From NCBI RefSeq assembly GCF_000420145.1, contig NZ_ATUJ01000004.1:186001-250000 (forward strand): a stretch of DNA of 64,000 bases, in the 5' to 3' direction. The position numbers were made by a program, and so were the translations under genes. This DNA comes from Paracoccus zeaxanthinifaciens ATCC 21588. Lineage in GTDB: Bacteria > Pseudomonadota > Alphaproteobacteria > Rhodobacterales > Rhodobacteraceae. Of the stretch, positions 1-8,671 are shown in pieces (within the stretch, counting starts at the first letter, position 1; each line of letters starts with the position of its first letter). The notes below the pieces were generated by a model, which ran no database searches, was not told the origin of the DNA, and saw only the letters and a program-made list of their open reading frames with translations.

Positions 1-1200
1 GTTGCGCCGGTTCCACGTCACGTCCGACAGCATCGAGATGCCCGAGGCCACGACCATGCCGAACATGACGATCACGCCCCCGCCCAGAACCTCGATCGGG
101 ATTGTGCGGATGACGGCGCCGATCTTGGGCATCAGCCCGCACAGGATCAGGAAGATCGCGCCGATGGTGACGACGTGGCGGCTCATGACGCCGGTCATCG
201 CGATCAGGCCGACATTCTGGCTGAACGAGGTGTTGGGAAAGCCGCCGAAGACGCCCGCGACCGCGGTGCCAAGGCCGTCGGCGAAGGTCGCGCCCTCGAT
301 CTCTCGGTCGGTGGCCTCGCGGCCGGCGCCGCCCTTGGTGATGCCCGACACGTCGCCCACGGTCTCGACCGCCGACACGAAGGCCATCAGGCAGAAGCCG
401 ATGATCGCGGCGATCGACAGCTCGAACCCGTATTTGAACGGCATGGGCAGCGCGAAGACGGCGGCGTTCGACCAGGACCCGCCGATCGCCTCCAGCGTCA
501 GTTTGCCCGTGACCAGGCAGAAGCCATAGCCCGCAAGGATGCCCACCAGCACCGCCGAGATCGCCAGCATCCCGCGCGCATAGAATTTCAGCCCCAGGGT
601 CACGGCGATCACGACCAGCGCGGCGGACCAGCTTGCAAGGCTGCCATAGCTCTCGGCCCCCTGCGCCTTGGCGGGCACGCCGCCCGCCGCGTATTCGATG
701 CCGACCTTGACCAGCGCAAGGCCGATCATCGTCACCACGAGGCCCGTCACCAGCGGCGGCAGCGCAAAGCGGATGCGCCCGATGACCAGGCCCAGTGCCG
801 CATGGAACATGCCCCCGATCAGCACGCCGGTGAACAGCGCGGCCAGGCCGTCCACGCCCTTGCCCGCGACCAGCGGGATCATGATCGGGATGAAGGCGAA
901 GGACGTGCCCTGCACGATGGGCAGCGCGGCGCCCACCGGGCCGATGGTGACGGTCTGCAGCAGCGTGGCGATGCCCGCGAACAGCATGGACATCTGGATC
1001 AGGTACAGAAGCTCGGGGAAATCAGGGCTGTTCGACCCGAAGCCGAAGCCCGCGGCCCCTGCCACGATGATCGCGGGCGTGACGTTCGCCACGAACATCG
1101 CCAGCACGTGCTGCACCCCAAGCGGGATCGCCAGCAGCAAGGGCGGCGTGTGGTTCGGGTCCTTCAACTGTTCGGCTGTGCCCAGCACCTGGTCGGCCAT
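1..1200 (-). CDS. NCS2-family xanthine/uric acid permease, 3' end outside window
   Basis: Inner-membrane nucleobase:cation symporter of the NCS2 family, probably importing xanthine or urate. The first 400 codons are present and the C-terminus lies off the left edge. Repeated hydrophobic segments alternate with short polar loops, and the NCS2 signature region reads NTSFSQNVGLIAMTG, close to that of UacT/UapA-type purine carriers rather than uracil carriers. The start is the ATG encoding MADQVLGTAEQLKDP. It is transcribed away from the IclR gene at 1485, leaving a 284 bp shared control region in which I recognise no clear operator. The nearby adenine permease and ureide genes support a purine substrate; the exact purine is inferred. 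Confidence 0.88.
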   Translation of the reverse strand, partial: MADQVLGTAEQLKDPNHTPPLLLAIPLGVQHVLAMFVANVTPAIIVAGAAGFGFGSNSPDFPELLYLIQMSMLFAGIATLLQTVTIGPVGAALPIVQGTSFAFIPIMIPLVAGKGVDGLAALFTGVLIGGMFHAALGLVIGRIRFALPPLVTGLVVTMIGLALVKVGIEYAAGGVPAKAQGAESYGSLASWSAALVVIAVTLGLKFYARGMLAISAVLVGILAGYGFCLVTGKLTLEAIGGSWSNAAVFALPMPFKYGFELSIAAIIGFCLMAFVSAVETVGDVSGITKGGAGREATDREIEGATFADGLGTAVAGVFGGFPNTSFSQNVGLIAMTGVMSRHVVTIGAIFLILCGLMPKIGAVIRTIPIEVLGGGVIVMFGMVVASGISMLSDVTWNRRN

Positions 1201-1484
1201 GGCCTGTCCCCTCTGTCGGTTGTCGTTGGTTTCTGCCTTTCGCCGTGTCGCCGACGGGGCCGGTATTTCCAGCCATCCGCCCATCGCGCCCGCGCCGCCA
1301 TGATTCGGGCGCGGGGGCCACGATCATCTTCCGCTGCTGCCCGCCTTTGCGGCAATCACCTGCACAAAATCGCGGCAGCAATATCGCGCCCAAAGCTTCC
1401 GGTTTTCCGGGCGGTCCGAATTTTCTGCTTGTCTGGCAGGATATTCCGGCGAAAACACGATGACGCACCAGACGGAGAGAGCAG

Positions 1485-2306
1485 ATGGCAGACCCGACCC
1501 GCCGTCGCGGGCGCCCGCGCAAGACCACACCCGATGCACCGGCCACCGTGCAGGCGCTGGACCGTGCGCTGGATCTTCTGGACCTGCTTGCCCTTCGTCC
1601 GGGCCTGACCCTGTCCGAGGTGTCCGAACATTCCGGCCAGCCGCCCTCGACCGTGCACCGCGTGCTGCACACGCTGGCGACGCGCGGCATGGTCGAAAGC
1701 GACCCCTCGACCCAGGCGTGGAACATCGGGCCCGCGACCTTCCGGCTGGGATCGGCCTTCATGCGCCGCTCGGGGCTGGTCGAGCGCGCGCGCCCGATCC
1801 TGCGGTCGCTGATGCAGCACACGGGCGAGACCGCGAACCTGGGCATCCTGCAGGGCGAGACCGTGCTGTTCCTGTCGCAGGTCGAGACGCAGGAGACGAT
1901 CCGCGCCTTCTTTCCGCCGGGCACCCGCTCGCCCCTGCACGCATCGGGGATCGGCAAGGCGCTGCTGGCCTTCGGGCGTCCCGAACTGCTGGATGCGCTG
2001 GTCGAGGGGCCGGGCCTGACACGCTTTACCGAAGGAACGCTGACCGACCGGGACGCGCTGACGGCGGATCTGGCGCGGATCCGGCATCGCGGCTTTTCCC
2101 TGGACGACGAGGAACGGACGCGGGGGATGCGCTGCATCGCGGCGCCGGTCTTCGACCTGTCGGGCGAGGCGCTTGGCGGGATCTCGGTCAGCGGGCCTGC
2201 GCATCGGATCGGCCCCGAACATATCAAGACGCTTGGCGCGACGGTCGTCGCTGCCGCGCAGGACCTCAGCGAGGCGCTTGGCGCCGCACCCGCCGAGGCG
2301 CGCTAA
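1485..2306 (+). CDS. IclR-family transcriptional regulator (AllR/BhcR-like)
   Basis: DNA-binding regulator of 273 aa. An R/K-rich N-terminal arm (RRRGRPRK) precedes an IclR winged helix at about residues 22-85 (LSEVSEHSGQPPSTVHRVL), followed by the IclR effector domain with the typical GETANLGIL, HASGIGKALLA and DDEERTRGMRCIAAP segments. AllR-type members of this family sense glyoxylate, the end product of the ureide pathway encoded next door, so control of purine/ureide genes is the likely job. That link is inferred from neighbours. It is divergent from the NCS2 permease and convergent with the adenine-type permease. The start follows GGAGAGAGCAG, a good ribosome binding site. Confidence 0.88.
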   Translation: MADPTRRRGRPRKTTPDAPATVQALDRALDLLDLLALRPGLTLSEVSEHSGQPPSTVHRVLHTLATRGMVESDPSTQAWNIGPATFRLGSAFMRRSGLVERARPILRSLMQHTGETANLGILQGETVLFLSQVETQETIRAFFPPGTRSPLHASGIGKALLAFGRPELLDALVEGPGLTRFTEGTLTDRDALTADLARIRHRGFSLDDEERTRGMRCIAAPVFDLSGEALGGISVSGPAHRIGPEHIKTLGATVVAAAQDLSEALGAAPAEAR

Positions 2307-2309
2307 AGA

Positions 2310-2338
2310 CCGGGGGCCGCGATCGTCACGCCCCCCGG
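2310..2338. terminator. GC hairpin between convergent genes
   Basis: A stem CCGGGGG/CCCCCGG with a 15-nt loop lies in the 39 bp gap between the convergent IclR gene and the adenine-type permease. There is no T-run on either side, so a role as a bidirectional terminator is only suggested by position. Confidence 0.3.
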
Positions 2339-2345
2339 CCCCATC

Positions 2346-3647
2346 TCAGTGCCCGCCGAAGAAGGCGAACTTGGCCACGAACAGCCCGGCGATGACCCAG
2401 GTCGCGGCGTGGACCTGCCCTGCCCGCCCCGTCAGCAGCTTGATCGCCGCATAGGACACGAAGCCGAAGGCCAGCCCGTTCGCGATGGAATAGGTCAGCG
2501 GCATGGCGATGGCCGTCAGCACCGCGGGCGCGGCCTCGGTCACGTCGTCCCAGTCCAGCTCGGCCAGTTCGCGCAGCATCAGCGTGGCGACATACAGAAG
2601 CGCGGGGGCCGTCGCATAGGCCGGGACCGCCCCCGCCAGCGGCGCGAAGAACATCGCAAGCAGGAACAGGACGCCCACGACGACGGCGGTCAGGCCGGTC
2701 CGCCCGCCTGCCTGCACGCCCGACGCGCTTTCGACATAGGCGGTGGTCGAGGAGGTGCCCAGCATCGAGCCCAGGGTGATCGCGGTGGAATCCGCCATCA
2801 GCGCGCGGCCCAGGTTAGCGTCGCGATCCGTGCCCTTGTCGCTCAGAAGCCCCGCGCGCTTCGCGACCCCGATCAGCGTGCCCGTCGCGTCGAACACCTC
2901 GACCAGCACCATGACCAGGATCACCTGGAAGATGCCCGCCGTCAGCGCGCCCGCGATGTCCAGCTGCAGGAAGGTCGGCGCGATCGGGGGCGGCATCGAC
3001 ACCACGCCGCCGAAGCTGCTGACGCCCAGAAGGATCGCCGCGACCGTCACGACCAGGATGCCGATCAGGATCGAGCCGCGCACGTTCAGCGCATCCAGCG
3101 TCACGATCAGGAAGAAGCCCGCGATGGTCAGCGCTGTTCCGGGCGCGGTCAGATCGCCCAGGCCCACCAGCGTGGCCGGGTTGTCCACCACGATGCCCGA
3201 GGATTGCAGCGCGATGATCGCGAGGAACAGCCCGATCCCCGCCGCGATGGCGCTGCGCATGGATGCGGGAATGCCCCCGATCAGCCAGCGCCGGATGCCC
3301 GTCACCGACAGGATCAGGAAGACGATGCCGCTGATGAAGACCGCGCCCAGTGCCTGCTGCCAGGTGAAGCCCATGCCCCCCACCACGGTAAAGGCGAAGA
3401 AGGCGTTCAGCCCCATTCCGGGCGCCATGCCGATGGGCCAGTTCGCCCAGACGCCCATGATCAGCGACCCCGCCGCCGCCGCAAGGCAGGTCGCCACGAA
3501 GACCGCATCGCGGTCCATTCCGGTGCTGGACAGGATCTCGGGATTGACGAAGATGATATAGGCCATCGTCAGGAAAGTGGTCAGACCGGCGATCAGCTCG
3601 GTCCGGATGCTGCTGCCCTTCTCGGCCAGCTTGAAGAAGTTCTGCAT
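2346..3647 (-). CDS. AzgA-type adenine/guanine/hypoxanthine permease
   Basis: Purine importer of 433 aa from the AzgA/PbuG branch of NCS2-type permeases, in the inner membrane. Family marks include the N-terminal RTELIAGLTTFLTMAYIIFV segment, NPEILSSTGM, the GMGLNAFFAF motif, and the STTAYVESASG substrate-site segment in the second half. About 12-14 membrane helices are visible. The chosen ATG (MQNFFKLAEKG) is preceded by AAGGGGGG, a strong ribosome binding site; longer in-frame starts add an unconserved arginine-rich tail. It is divergent from the allantoinase gene, with which it shares a 221 bp control region. Confidence 0.9.
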   Translation of the reverse strand: MQNFFKLAEKGSSIRTELIAGLTTFLTMAYIIFVNPEILSSTGMDRDAVFVATCLAAAAGSLIMGVWANWPIGMAPGMGLNAFFAFTVVGGMGFTWQQALGAVFISGIVFLILSVTGIRRWLIGGIPASMRSAIAAGIGLFLAIIALQSSGIVVDNPATLVGLGDLTAPGTALTIAGFFLIVTLDALNVRGSILIGILVVTVAAILLGVSSFGGVVSMPPPIAPTFLQLDIAGALTAGIFQVILVMVLVEVFDATGTLIGVAKRAGLLSDKGTDRDANLGRALMADSTAITLGSMLGTSSTTAYVESASGVQAGGRTGLTAVVVGVLFLLAMFFAPLAGAVPAYATAPALLYVATLMLRELAELDWDDVTEAAPAVLTAIAMPLTYSIANGLAFGFVSYAAIKLLTGRAGQVHAATWVIAGLFVAKFAFFGGH

Positions 3648-3735
3648 TGTCCCCCCTTGGCGGGTTCTGGGCCGCCCTTTCGGCGCAGCATGGGCGCGTG
3701 CAAGGGCTGTCTCAACCGGGCTGGGTCGCTCAAGT

Positions 3736-3756
3736 CTTTCCACGAAATCTTGAAAG
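3736..3756. promoter_or_regulatory. inverted repeat, candidate IclR-type operator
   Basis: CTTTCCA, seven bases, then TTGAAAG: six of seven positions are complementary. It lies in the divergent region between the adenine-type permease and the allantoinase fusion gene. The nearby IclR-family regulator is the obvious candidate binder, but no second copy was found upstream of the other permease, so the assignment is tentative. Confidence 0.35.
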
Positions 3757-3868
3757 CGGGCCGATCTTCGACGATTCGTTGATAGTGAATTTGGCAAAGC
3801 GGCGCTTGCACGCGGCCCTTATGCGCGATTTTGTGAACGCGCGACACCCCGAAGAACCGGAGATCAAG

Positions 3869-5275
3869 ATGCGCTACAGCCGCGACCTGCGAGGATATGG
3901 CGAAACCCCACCCGATCCGCGCTGGCCGGGAAATGCGCGCATCGCCGTGCAGATCGTCCTGAACTACGAAGAGGGCGGCGAGAACAGCATCGAGCATGGC
4001 GACCAGGCCTCCGAGGCGTTCCTGTCCGAGATCATCGGCGCCCAGCCCTGGCCCGGCCAGCGGCACTGGAACATGGAATCGATCTACGACTACGGCGCGC
4101 GGTCGGGCTTCTGGCGGATGCACCGGATGCTGAAGGACCTGCCCGTCACCGTCTATGGCGTGGCGACCGCGCTGGAACGCAGCCCCGAGCAGGTGGCCGC
4201 GATGAAATCCGCCGGATGGGAGATCGCGACCCACGGCCTGCGCTGGATCGATTATCGCGACGTTCCCGCCGAGGTCGAGGCCGACCACATCGCCCGCGCG
4301 GTCGAGTTGCACCGCCAGGTCACGGGCGAACGCCCGCGCGGCTTCTACCAGGGGCGCTGCTCGATGAACACGATCCGGCTGGGCTGCGAGGAAGGCGGCT
4401 TCGAATACCTTGCCGACAGCATCGCGGACGAGTTGCCCTACTGGCACGAACACGATGGCGGCGCGCAGCTGATCGTGCCCTACACGATGGATGCCAACGA
4501 CATGCGCTTCTCGTCGGGTCAGGGCTTCGGGACGGGGACGGATTTCTTCGACTATCTCCGCGACAGCTTCGACATGCTCTATGCCGAAGGGGCGGCGGGG
4601 GCGCCAAAAATGTTCTCGATCGGGCTGCATTGCCGACTTGCGGGCCGTCCGGGCCGCGCGATGGCGCTGCGGCGGTTCCTGGATCATGTTCAATCGCACG
4701 AGGGGGTGTGGTTCGCCACGCGGCTGGACATCGCGCGGCACTGGGCCACTGAGCATCCCTGGCAGCCGCGCCAGCGCCCCTCGCGCATGGATCGCGCCGA
4801 ATTCGTCGAACGCTTCGGCGGCATCTACGAACATTCGCCCTGGATCGCCGAACGCGTCTGGGACGCCGAGATGGGCGCCGTCCATGACAGCGCGGCGGGG
4901 CTTGCGGGCCGGATGGCGCAGGTCTTCCGCGCGGCGGACGATGCCGAACGGCTGGGCGTCCTGCGCGCGCATCCCGACCTGGCGGGCAAGCTGGCGCAGG
5001 CACGGCGCCTGACCGCCGACAGCACCGCCGAACAGGCCAGCGCCGGACTGGACGCGCTGACCGATGCCGAACGCGCCGAGTTCACGCGCCTCAACGAGGC
5101 CTATGTCGCGCGGCACGGCTTCCCCTTCATCATCGCCGTGCGCGACCACGACAAGGCGGGCATCATGGCCGCCATGCGGGCGCGGCTGGACAACGACACC
5201 GAAACCGAACGCAGCACGGCCGAGGAACAGGTCGCGCGCATCGGAGAACTGCGCCTGAAGGAGGCCCTTGCATGA
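3869..5275 (+). CDS. puuE: Fused allantoinase (PuuE type) / OHCU decarboxylase (UraD)
   Basis: Bifunctional ureide enzyme of 468 aa. Residues about 1-300 form a polysaccharide-deacetylase-fold allantoinase (start MRYSRDLRGYGETPPDPRW, then GWEIATHGLRWIDYR, GFYQGRCSMNT and LPYWHEHDGG). It opens allantoin to allantoate without the metal-dependent amidohydrolase fold. Residues about 310-468 match 2-oxo-4-hydroxy-4-carboxy-5-ureidoimidazoline decarboxylase, with the catalytic-site AHPDLAGK and the FPFIIAVR segments. This half acts upstream of allantoinase, making S-allantoin. The ATG at 3869 follows GGAG with six bases of spacing; earlier in-frame starts add unconserved sequence. The stop overlaps the next start (ATGA), implying coupled translation. 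Confidence 0.92.
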   Translation: MRYSRDLRGYGETPPDPRWPGNARIAVQIVLNYEEGGENSIEHGDQASEAFLSEIIGAQPWPGQRHWNMESIYDYGARSGFWRMHRMLKDLPVTVYGVATALERSPEQVAAMKSAGWEIATHGLRWIDYRDVPAEVEADHIARAVELHRQVTGERPRGFYQGRCSMNTIRLGCEEGGFEYLADSIADELPYWHEHDGGAQLIVPYTMDANDMRFSSGQGFGTGTDFFDYLRDSFDMLYAEGAAGAPKMFSIGLHCRLAGRPGRAMALRRFLDHVQSHEGVWFATRLDIARHWATEHPWQPRQRPSRMDRAEFVERFGGIYEHSPWIAERVWDAEMGAVHDSAAGLAGRMAQVFRAADDAERLGVLRAHPDLAGKLAQARRLTADSTAEQASAGLDALTDAERAEFTRLNEAYVARHGFPFIIAVRDHDKAGIMAAMRARLDNDTETERSTAEEQVARIGELRLKEALA

Positions 5276-6153
5276 CCGACCAGCCGCCCAAGGACGCCCC
5301 GACCGGCAATGTCCCCGAAACCGCCCTGCCCGGCCCCTATGCCGGTCCCGTCGCGGGCCTGCCCCCGCAGGCCGGGCTGACCACCGACACCGCCGTCTTC
5401 ACCGAGGCCTATGCCGTCATCCCCCGCACCGTCATGCGCGACATCGTGACCTCGTTCCTGCCGGGATGGCGGGGGATGCGCATGTGGATGCTGGCACGCC
5501 CGCTGTCGGGCTTTGCCGAGACGTTCAGCCAGTACATCGTCGAGCTGGCCGAGGGCGGCGGCTGCGACACCCCCGAGGACGACCCCGAGATCCAGCATGC
5601 CTTCTTCGTCACCGGAGGAGAGATGTGCCTGACCATCGACGGGACCGAGCACCTGATCGGCCCGGGCGGCTTCGCCTATGTCCCCCCCGGCATGCCCTGG
5701 GCGCTGCGCAACACGACGCCGGGGAACACGGGCTTCCACTGGTGGCGCAAGCGCTGGCAGCCCGCCGCGGGGATCGACCGCCCCGATCCCATCGTGACGC
5801 GCGAACAGGATATCGCGCCCTCGATGATGCCCGACACGGATGGTGCATGGGGCACCGCGCGCTTCATGGACCCCGCCGATCTGCGCCACGACATGCATAT
5901 CACGCTGGTCACCTTCCAGCCCGGCGGGTCGATCCCCTTCGCCGAGACGCATGTGATGGAACACGGCCTGTTCGTGCTGGAGGGCAAGGCCGTCTATCGT
6001 CTCAACCGCGACTGGGTCGAGGTGGGCGCGGGCGATTTCATGTGGCTGCGCGCCTTCTGCCCGCAGGCCTGCTATGCGGGCGGTCCAGGGCGCTTCCGCT
6101 ACCTGCTCTATAAGGATGTGAACAGGCACGCACCGCTCTGGCCGAACCGCTAG
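5272..6153 (+). CDS. (S)-ureidoglycine aminohydrolase, bicupin (often annotated bifunctional with allantoicase)
   Basis: Cytoplasmic bicupin of 293 aa that removes ammonia from S-ureidoglycine to give S-ureidoglycolate, following allantoate hydrolysis. The first cupin carries FFVTGGEMCLTIDGTEH and GFAYVPPGMPWALRN. The second carries the metal-site region around ETHVMEHGLFVLEGKAVY and WLRAFCPQACYAGG, as in plant UGHY and E. coli AllE. The length fits the family. It overlaps the allantoinase fusion by four bases and so sits in the same operon. The next step, ureidoglycolate to glyoxylate, is not encoded in this window. Some databases call the family bifunctional with allantoicase; I see only cupins. 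Confidence 0.88.
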   Translation: MTDQPPKDAPTGNVPETALPGPYAGPVAGLPPQAGLTTDTAVFTEAYAVIPRTVMRDIVTSFLPGWRGMRMWMLARPLSGFAETFSQYIVELAEGGGCDTPEDDPEIQHAFFVTGGEMCLTIDGTEHLIGPGGFAYVPPGMPWALRNTTPGNTGFHWWRKRWQPAAGIDRPDPIVTREQDIAPSMMPDTDGAWGTARFMDPADLRHDMHITLVTFQPGGSIPFAETHVMEHGLFVLEGKAVYRLNRDWVEVGAGDFMWLRAFCPQACYAGGPGRFRYLLYKDVNRHAPLWPNR

Positions 6154-7058
6154 GCCTTGGTGGCGGGTGCAGGCGGGGTGCGGGGCGCGGCGCGAAGCCG
6201 GGCCTCGCGCCAGGTGATATAGGTGATCGCCCCGATCATCATCCCGCCGCCCAGCATGACCCATCCGTCCAGCGGCTCGTGGAACACGATCACGCCGACA
6301 AGGCTGGCCCAGACAAGCTGCAGGAAGGTCACGGGCTGGGTCACCGTCAGCGGCGCGGCGGCGAAGGCGCGCGTCATGCTGTAATGGCCCGCCGTCGCGA
6401 AGACCGCGACCAGCCCCAGCCACATGATCTGCCCGAAGGTCGGCGGCACCCATTGCGCGATGGCCAGCGGCAGTAGGCCGATGGCGACGGTCAGCGACAT
6501 CATCGCCACCACGACCGAGGCCGGGATACGCTCGCTCAGGCGCTTGGCCACCAGGTAGGACGCCCCGAAGGCGATGGCCGCGCCGATCTGCGACAGGTGG
6601 CCGGGGTCCAGCGGACGCATGCCGGGCCGCAGGACGACCAGCGCCCCCAACAGCGCGACGCCCACCGCCGCGATCCGCCGCGCGGCCAGCTTCTCGCCCA
6701 TGAACAGCGCAGCGCCGACGGTCACGATGATCGGGTTGAGGAACCCGATCGCCGTCACCTCGGCCACGGTGATGCGCGACATGGCATAGAACCACAGCGT
6801 CACCGCGACGCAATGCAGCGCCCCGCGCGTGGCGATCAGCCCCCAGACCGGACGCGAGAAGCCGCGCCGCAGCGCCGGGACCAGCACCGGGGCCAGGAAG
6901 ACCAGCCCGATGACGAAGCGGATGAAGGCCGCCTGCGCCGCGGGCAGCGCGCCCTCCAACCCGCGCACGATGCTGTTGACCATGACGAAGCACGCGCCGG
7001 TCAGCAGCATCCAACCGATGCCGATCATGTCGCGACGGGTCTGGGAATTGTCCTGCAT
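6150..7058 (-). CDS. DMT-superfamily EamA-type transporter
   Basis: Inner-membrane drug/metabolite exporter of 302 aa with two EamA repeats of five helices each. The second repeat begins near GHLSQIGAAIAFGASYLVAK, and conserved glycine/proline pairs close each repeat (FLNPIIVTVGAALFMGEK in the first, TFLQLVWASLVGVIVFHE in the second). The C-terminal tail is basic. The ATG encoding MQDNSQTRRD is preferred over an upstream TTG that adds ten residues. The substrate cannot be read from sequence; rhizobial and roseobacter relatives are diverse. The stop overlaps the 3' end of the convergent aminohydrolase gene by four bases. Confidence 0.83.
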   Translation of the reverse strand: MQDNSQTRRDMIGIGWMLLTGACFVMVNSIVRGLEGALPAAQAAFIRFVIGLVFLAPVLVPALRRGFSRPVWGLIATRGALHCVAVTLWFYAMSRITVAEVTAIGFLNPIIVTVGAALFMGEKLAARRIAAVGVALLGALVVLRPGMRPLDPGHLSQIGAAIAFGASYLVAKRLSERIPASVVVAMMSLTVAIGLLPLAIAQWVPPTFGQIMWLGLVAVFATAGHYSMTRAFAAAPLTVTQPVTFLQLVWASLVGVIVFHEPLDGWVMLGGGMMIGAITYITWREARLRAAPRTPPAPATKA

Positions 7059-7107
7059 GATCTGCAACTGCCGAGTTTCGCGCGGCAAGGCAAGGATTAA
7101 CTGCGGC

Positions 7108-7707
7108 TCAGGCGTCGCTTATCAGCTTCCATGCGATCGACCACATCAGCAGCGCGACCAGCGTGTCCAGCACGCGCCACGCCACGGGCCGCGCGAAGAC
7201 CGGCGCAAGATAGCGCGCGCCATGCCCCAGCAGCAGGAAGAAGACCAGCGATCCGGTCATCGCCCCCAGCCCGAAGACCCAGGGCCGCGGCCATTGCGCC
7301 GAGATGCCACCCAAGAGCAGCACGGTATCCAGCCAGACATGCGGGTTCAGCCATGTCAGGGCGGCGATCACGGCCATCGCGCCCCACAGCCCCCGATCCT
7401 CGCCCTCGGGGCGCAGGGCGGCGCCGCCGCGAATGGCCGACACGAGCGACCGCGCGCCATAGGCCAGAAGGAAGATCACGCCGCCCCACCGCATCGCGCT
7501 GGCCAATGCGGGCGCGTGCTGCAGGATGCCGCCCATGCCCGCCACCCCAAGCGCGATCAGGACCGCATCCGACAGCGCGCAGAACAGCACGACCGGCAGC
7601 ACGTGCCGCCTCAGGATGCCCTGACGCAGCACGAAGGCATTCTGCGCCCCGATCGCCGCGATCAACGAGATGCCGGTCCCCAGACCGCCGAAATAGGATG
7701 CAAGCAT
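7108..7707 (-). CDS. LysE/ArgO-family amino acid exporter
   Basis: Inner-membrane exporter of basic amino acids, 199 aa with six predicted helices. LysE-family marks are IAAIGAQNAFVLRQGI near the N-terminus and ALTWLNPHVWLDTVLLLG in the middle, matching ArgO/LysE closely. The start at 7707 is fixed by a near-perfect ribosome binding site GGAGGTGA at 7712-7719; a longer in-frame ATG six codons upstream would place that site inside the coding region. It is divergent from the ArgP-like regulator at 7789, the usual LysE-LysG or ArgO-ArgP arrangement, so induction by arginine or lysine through that regulator is expected. Confidence 0.9.
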   Translation of the reverse strand: MLASYFGGLGTGISLIAAIGAQNAFVLRQGILRRHVLPVVLFCALSDAVLIALGVAGMGGILQHAPALASAMRWGGVIFLLAYGARSLVSAIRGGAALRPEGEDRGLWGAMAVIAALTWLNPHVWLDTVLLLGGISAQWPRPWVFGLGAMTGSLVFFLLLGHGARYLAPVFARPVAWRVLDTLVALLMWSIAWKLISDA

Positions 7708-7743
7708 GTCATCACCTCCGGCCATTGCCCTAGCGCGACGCGC

Positions 7744-7779
7744 GGATTAACGTAACTGAAAAGTTCTTACGTGGATTAA
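7744..7779. promoter_or_regulatory. Candidate ArgP-type operator between divergent genes
   Basis: Between the exporter and its LysR-type regulator lie an inverted repeat ACGTAA...TTACGT (7750-7755 and 7767-7772) and two direct GGATTAA copies (7744-7750 and 7773-7779). The block is much richer in A and T than its surroundings, as expected for LysR-family sites and promoters. Binding is inferred. Confidence 0.5.
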
Positions 7780-7788
7780 GCTCAGCTA

Positions 7789-8643
7789 ATGTTCGACTAT
7801 CCCGCCTTGGCCGCCCTGGCCGAGATCCTCCGGCGCGGCAGCTTCGATGCGGCGGCGGCTGCACTGGGCGTCACGCCGTCGGCGATCTCGCAGCGGATCC
7901 GCAATCTCGAGGAACGGGCGGGGACGGCGCTGATCGACCGCGGCCCGCCCCTGCAGGCGACCGAGGCCGGCGCAAGGCTGGCCGCGCATCTGGAGAACGT
8001 GCGCCTGATGGAATCCGCGCTGGACGACCGCACCGTGCCGCAGATCCGCATCGCGCTGAACGCCGACAGCCTTGCGGGCTGGGCCATGCCCGCGCTGCGG
8101 CACGCGCCGGGGCTGCTGGAGATCGTGATCGACGATCAGGACCACGCGGCGGACTGGCTGCGGCGGGGTCTGGTCATGGCGGCGCTGACAACGGCGGGAC
8201 GGCCCCTGCCCGGCTGCGATGCGGTCTTCCTGGGGCACATGCGATACCGCGCGACTGCCAGCCCCGGCTTCGTCGCCGCGCATTTCGCGGGCGGTCTGGA
8301 TGCCGACAGCATGGCCGCGGCCCCCAGCCTGTCCTTCAACACCAAGGACGCGCTTCAGGACCAATGGGCGCGGCAGAAGCTGGGGCGCGCGGTGTCCCTG
8401 CCGCTGGTGCGCATCCCCGCGACCGAACCCTTCGCCCATGCGACGCGGCTGGGGATCGGCTGGGGCATGAACCCCGAGGCGCTGATCGCGGATGACCTGG
8501 CGACAGGGCGGCTGGTCGATCTGGACCCGGACCTGCCCATCGACGTGCCCCTGCACTGGCAGGTGAACCGCATGATGGCGGGCGTGCTGAAACCGCTTGG
8601 GGATGCCATGAAAAAGGCCGCCGGGAAGGCGCTGCTTCCCTGA
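7789..8643 (+). CDS. ArgP/LysG-type LysR-family regulator
   Basis: LysR-family transcription factor of 284 aa. The N-terminal winged helix spans about residues 3-60 (LAALAEILRRGSFDAAAAAL, then TPSAISQRIRNLEERAG), and the effector domain follows. ArgP-like features are the spacing of the helix-turn-helix to the N-terminus and the segment RIALNADSLAGWAMPAL, which recalls the ArgP ligand domain VAVNADSLATW. Family knowledge says such proteins activate the adjacent LysE/ArgO exporter when arginine or lysine is high. It is divergent from that exporter here, which supports the assignment. Autoregulation from the shared operator is likely. Confidence 0.9.
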   Translation: MFDYPALAALAEILRRGSFDAAAAALGVTPSAISQRIRNLEERAGTALIDRGPPLQATEAGARLAAHLENVRLMESALDDRTVPQIRIALNADSLAGWAMPALRHAPGLLEIVIDDQDHAADWLRRGLVMAALTTAGRPLPGCDAVFLGHMRYRATASPGFVAAHFAGGLDADSMAAAPSLSFNTKDALQDQWARQKLGRAVSLPLVRIPATEPFAHATRLGIGWGMNPEALIADDLATGRLVDLDPDLPIDVPLHWQVNRMMAGVLKPLGDAMKKAAGKALLP

Positions 8644-8671
8644 CGGCCCTTTCCTGCACGATGTCGGCGCG

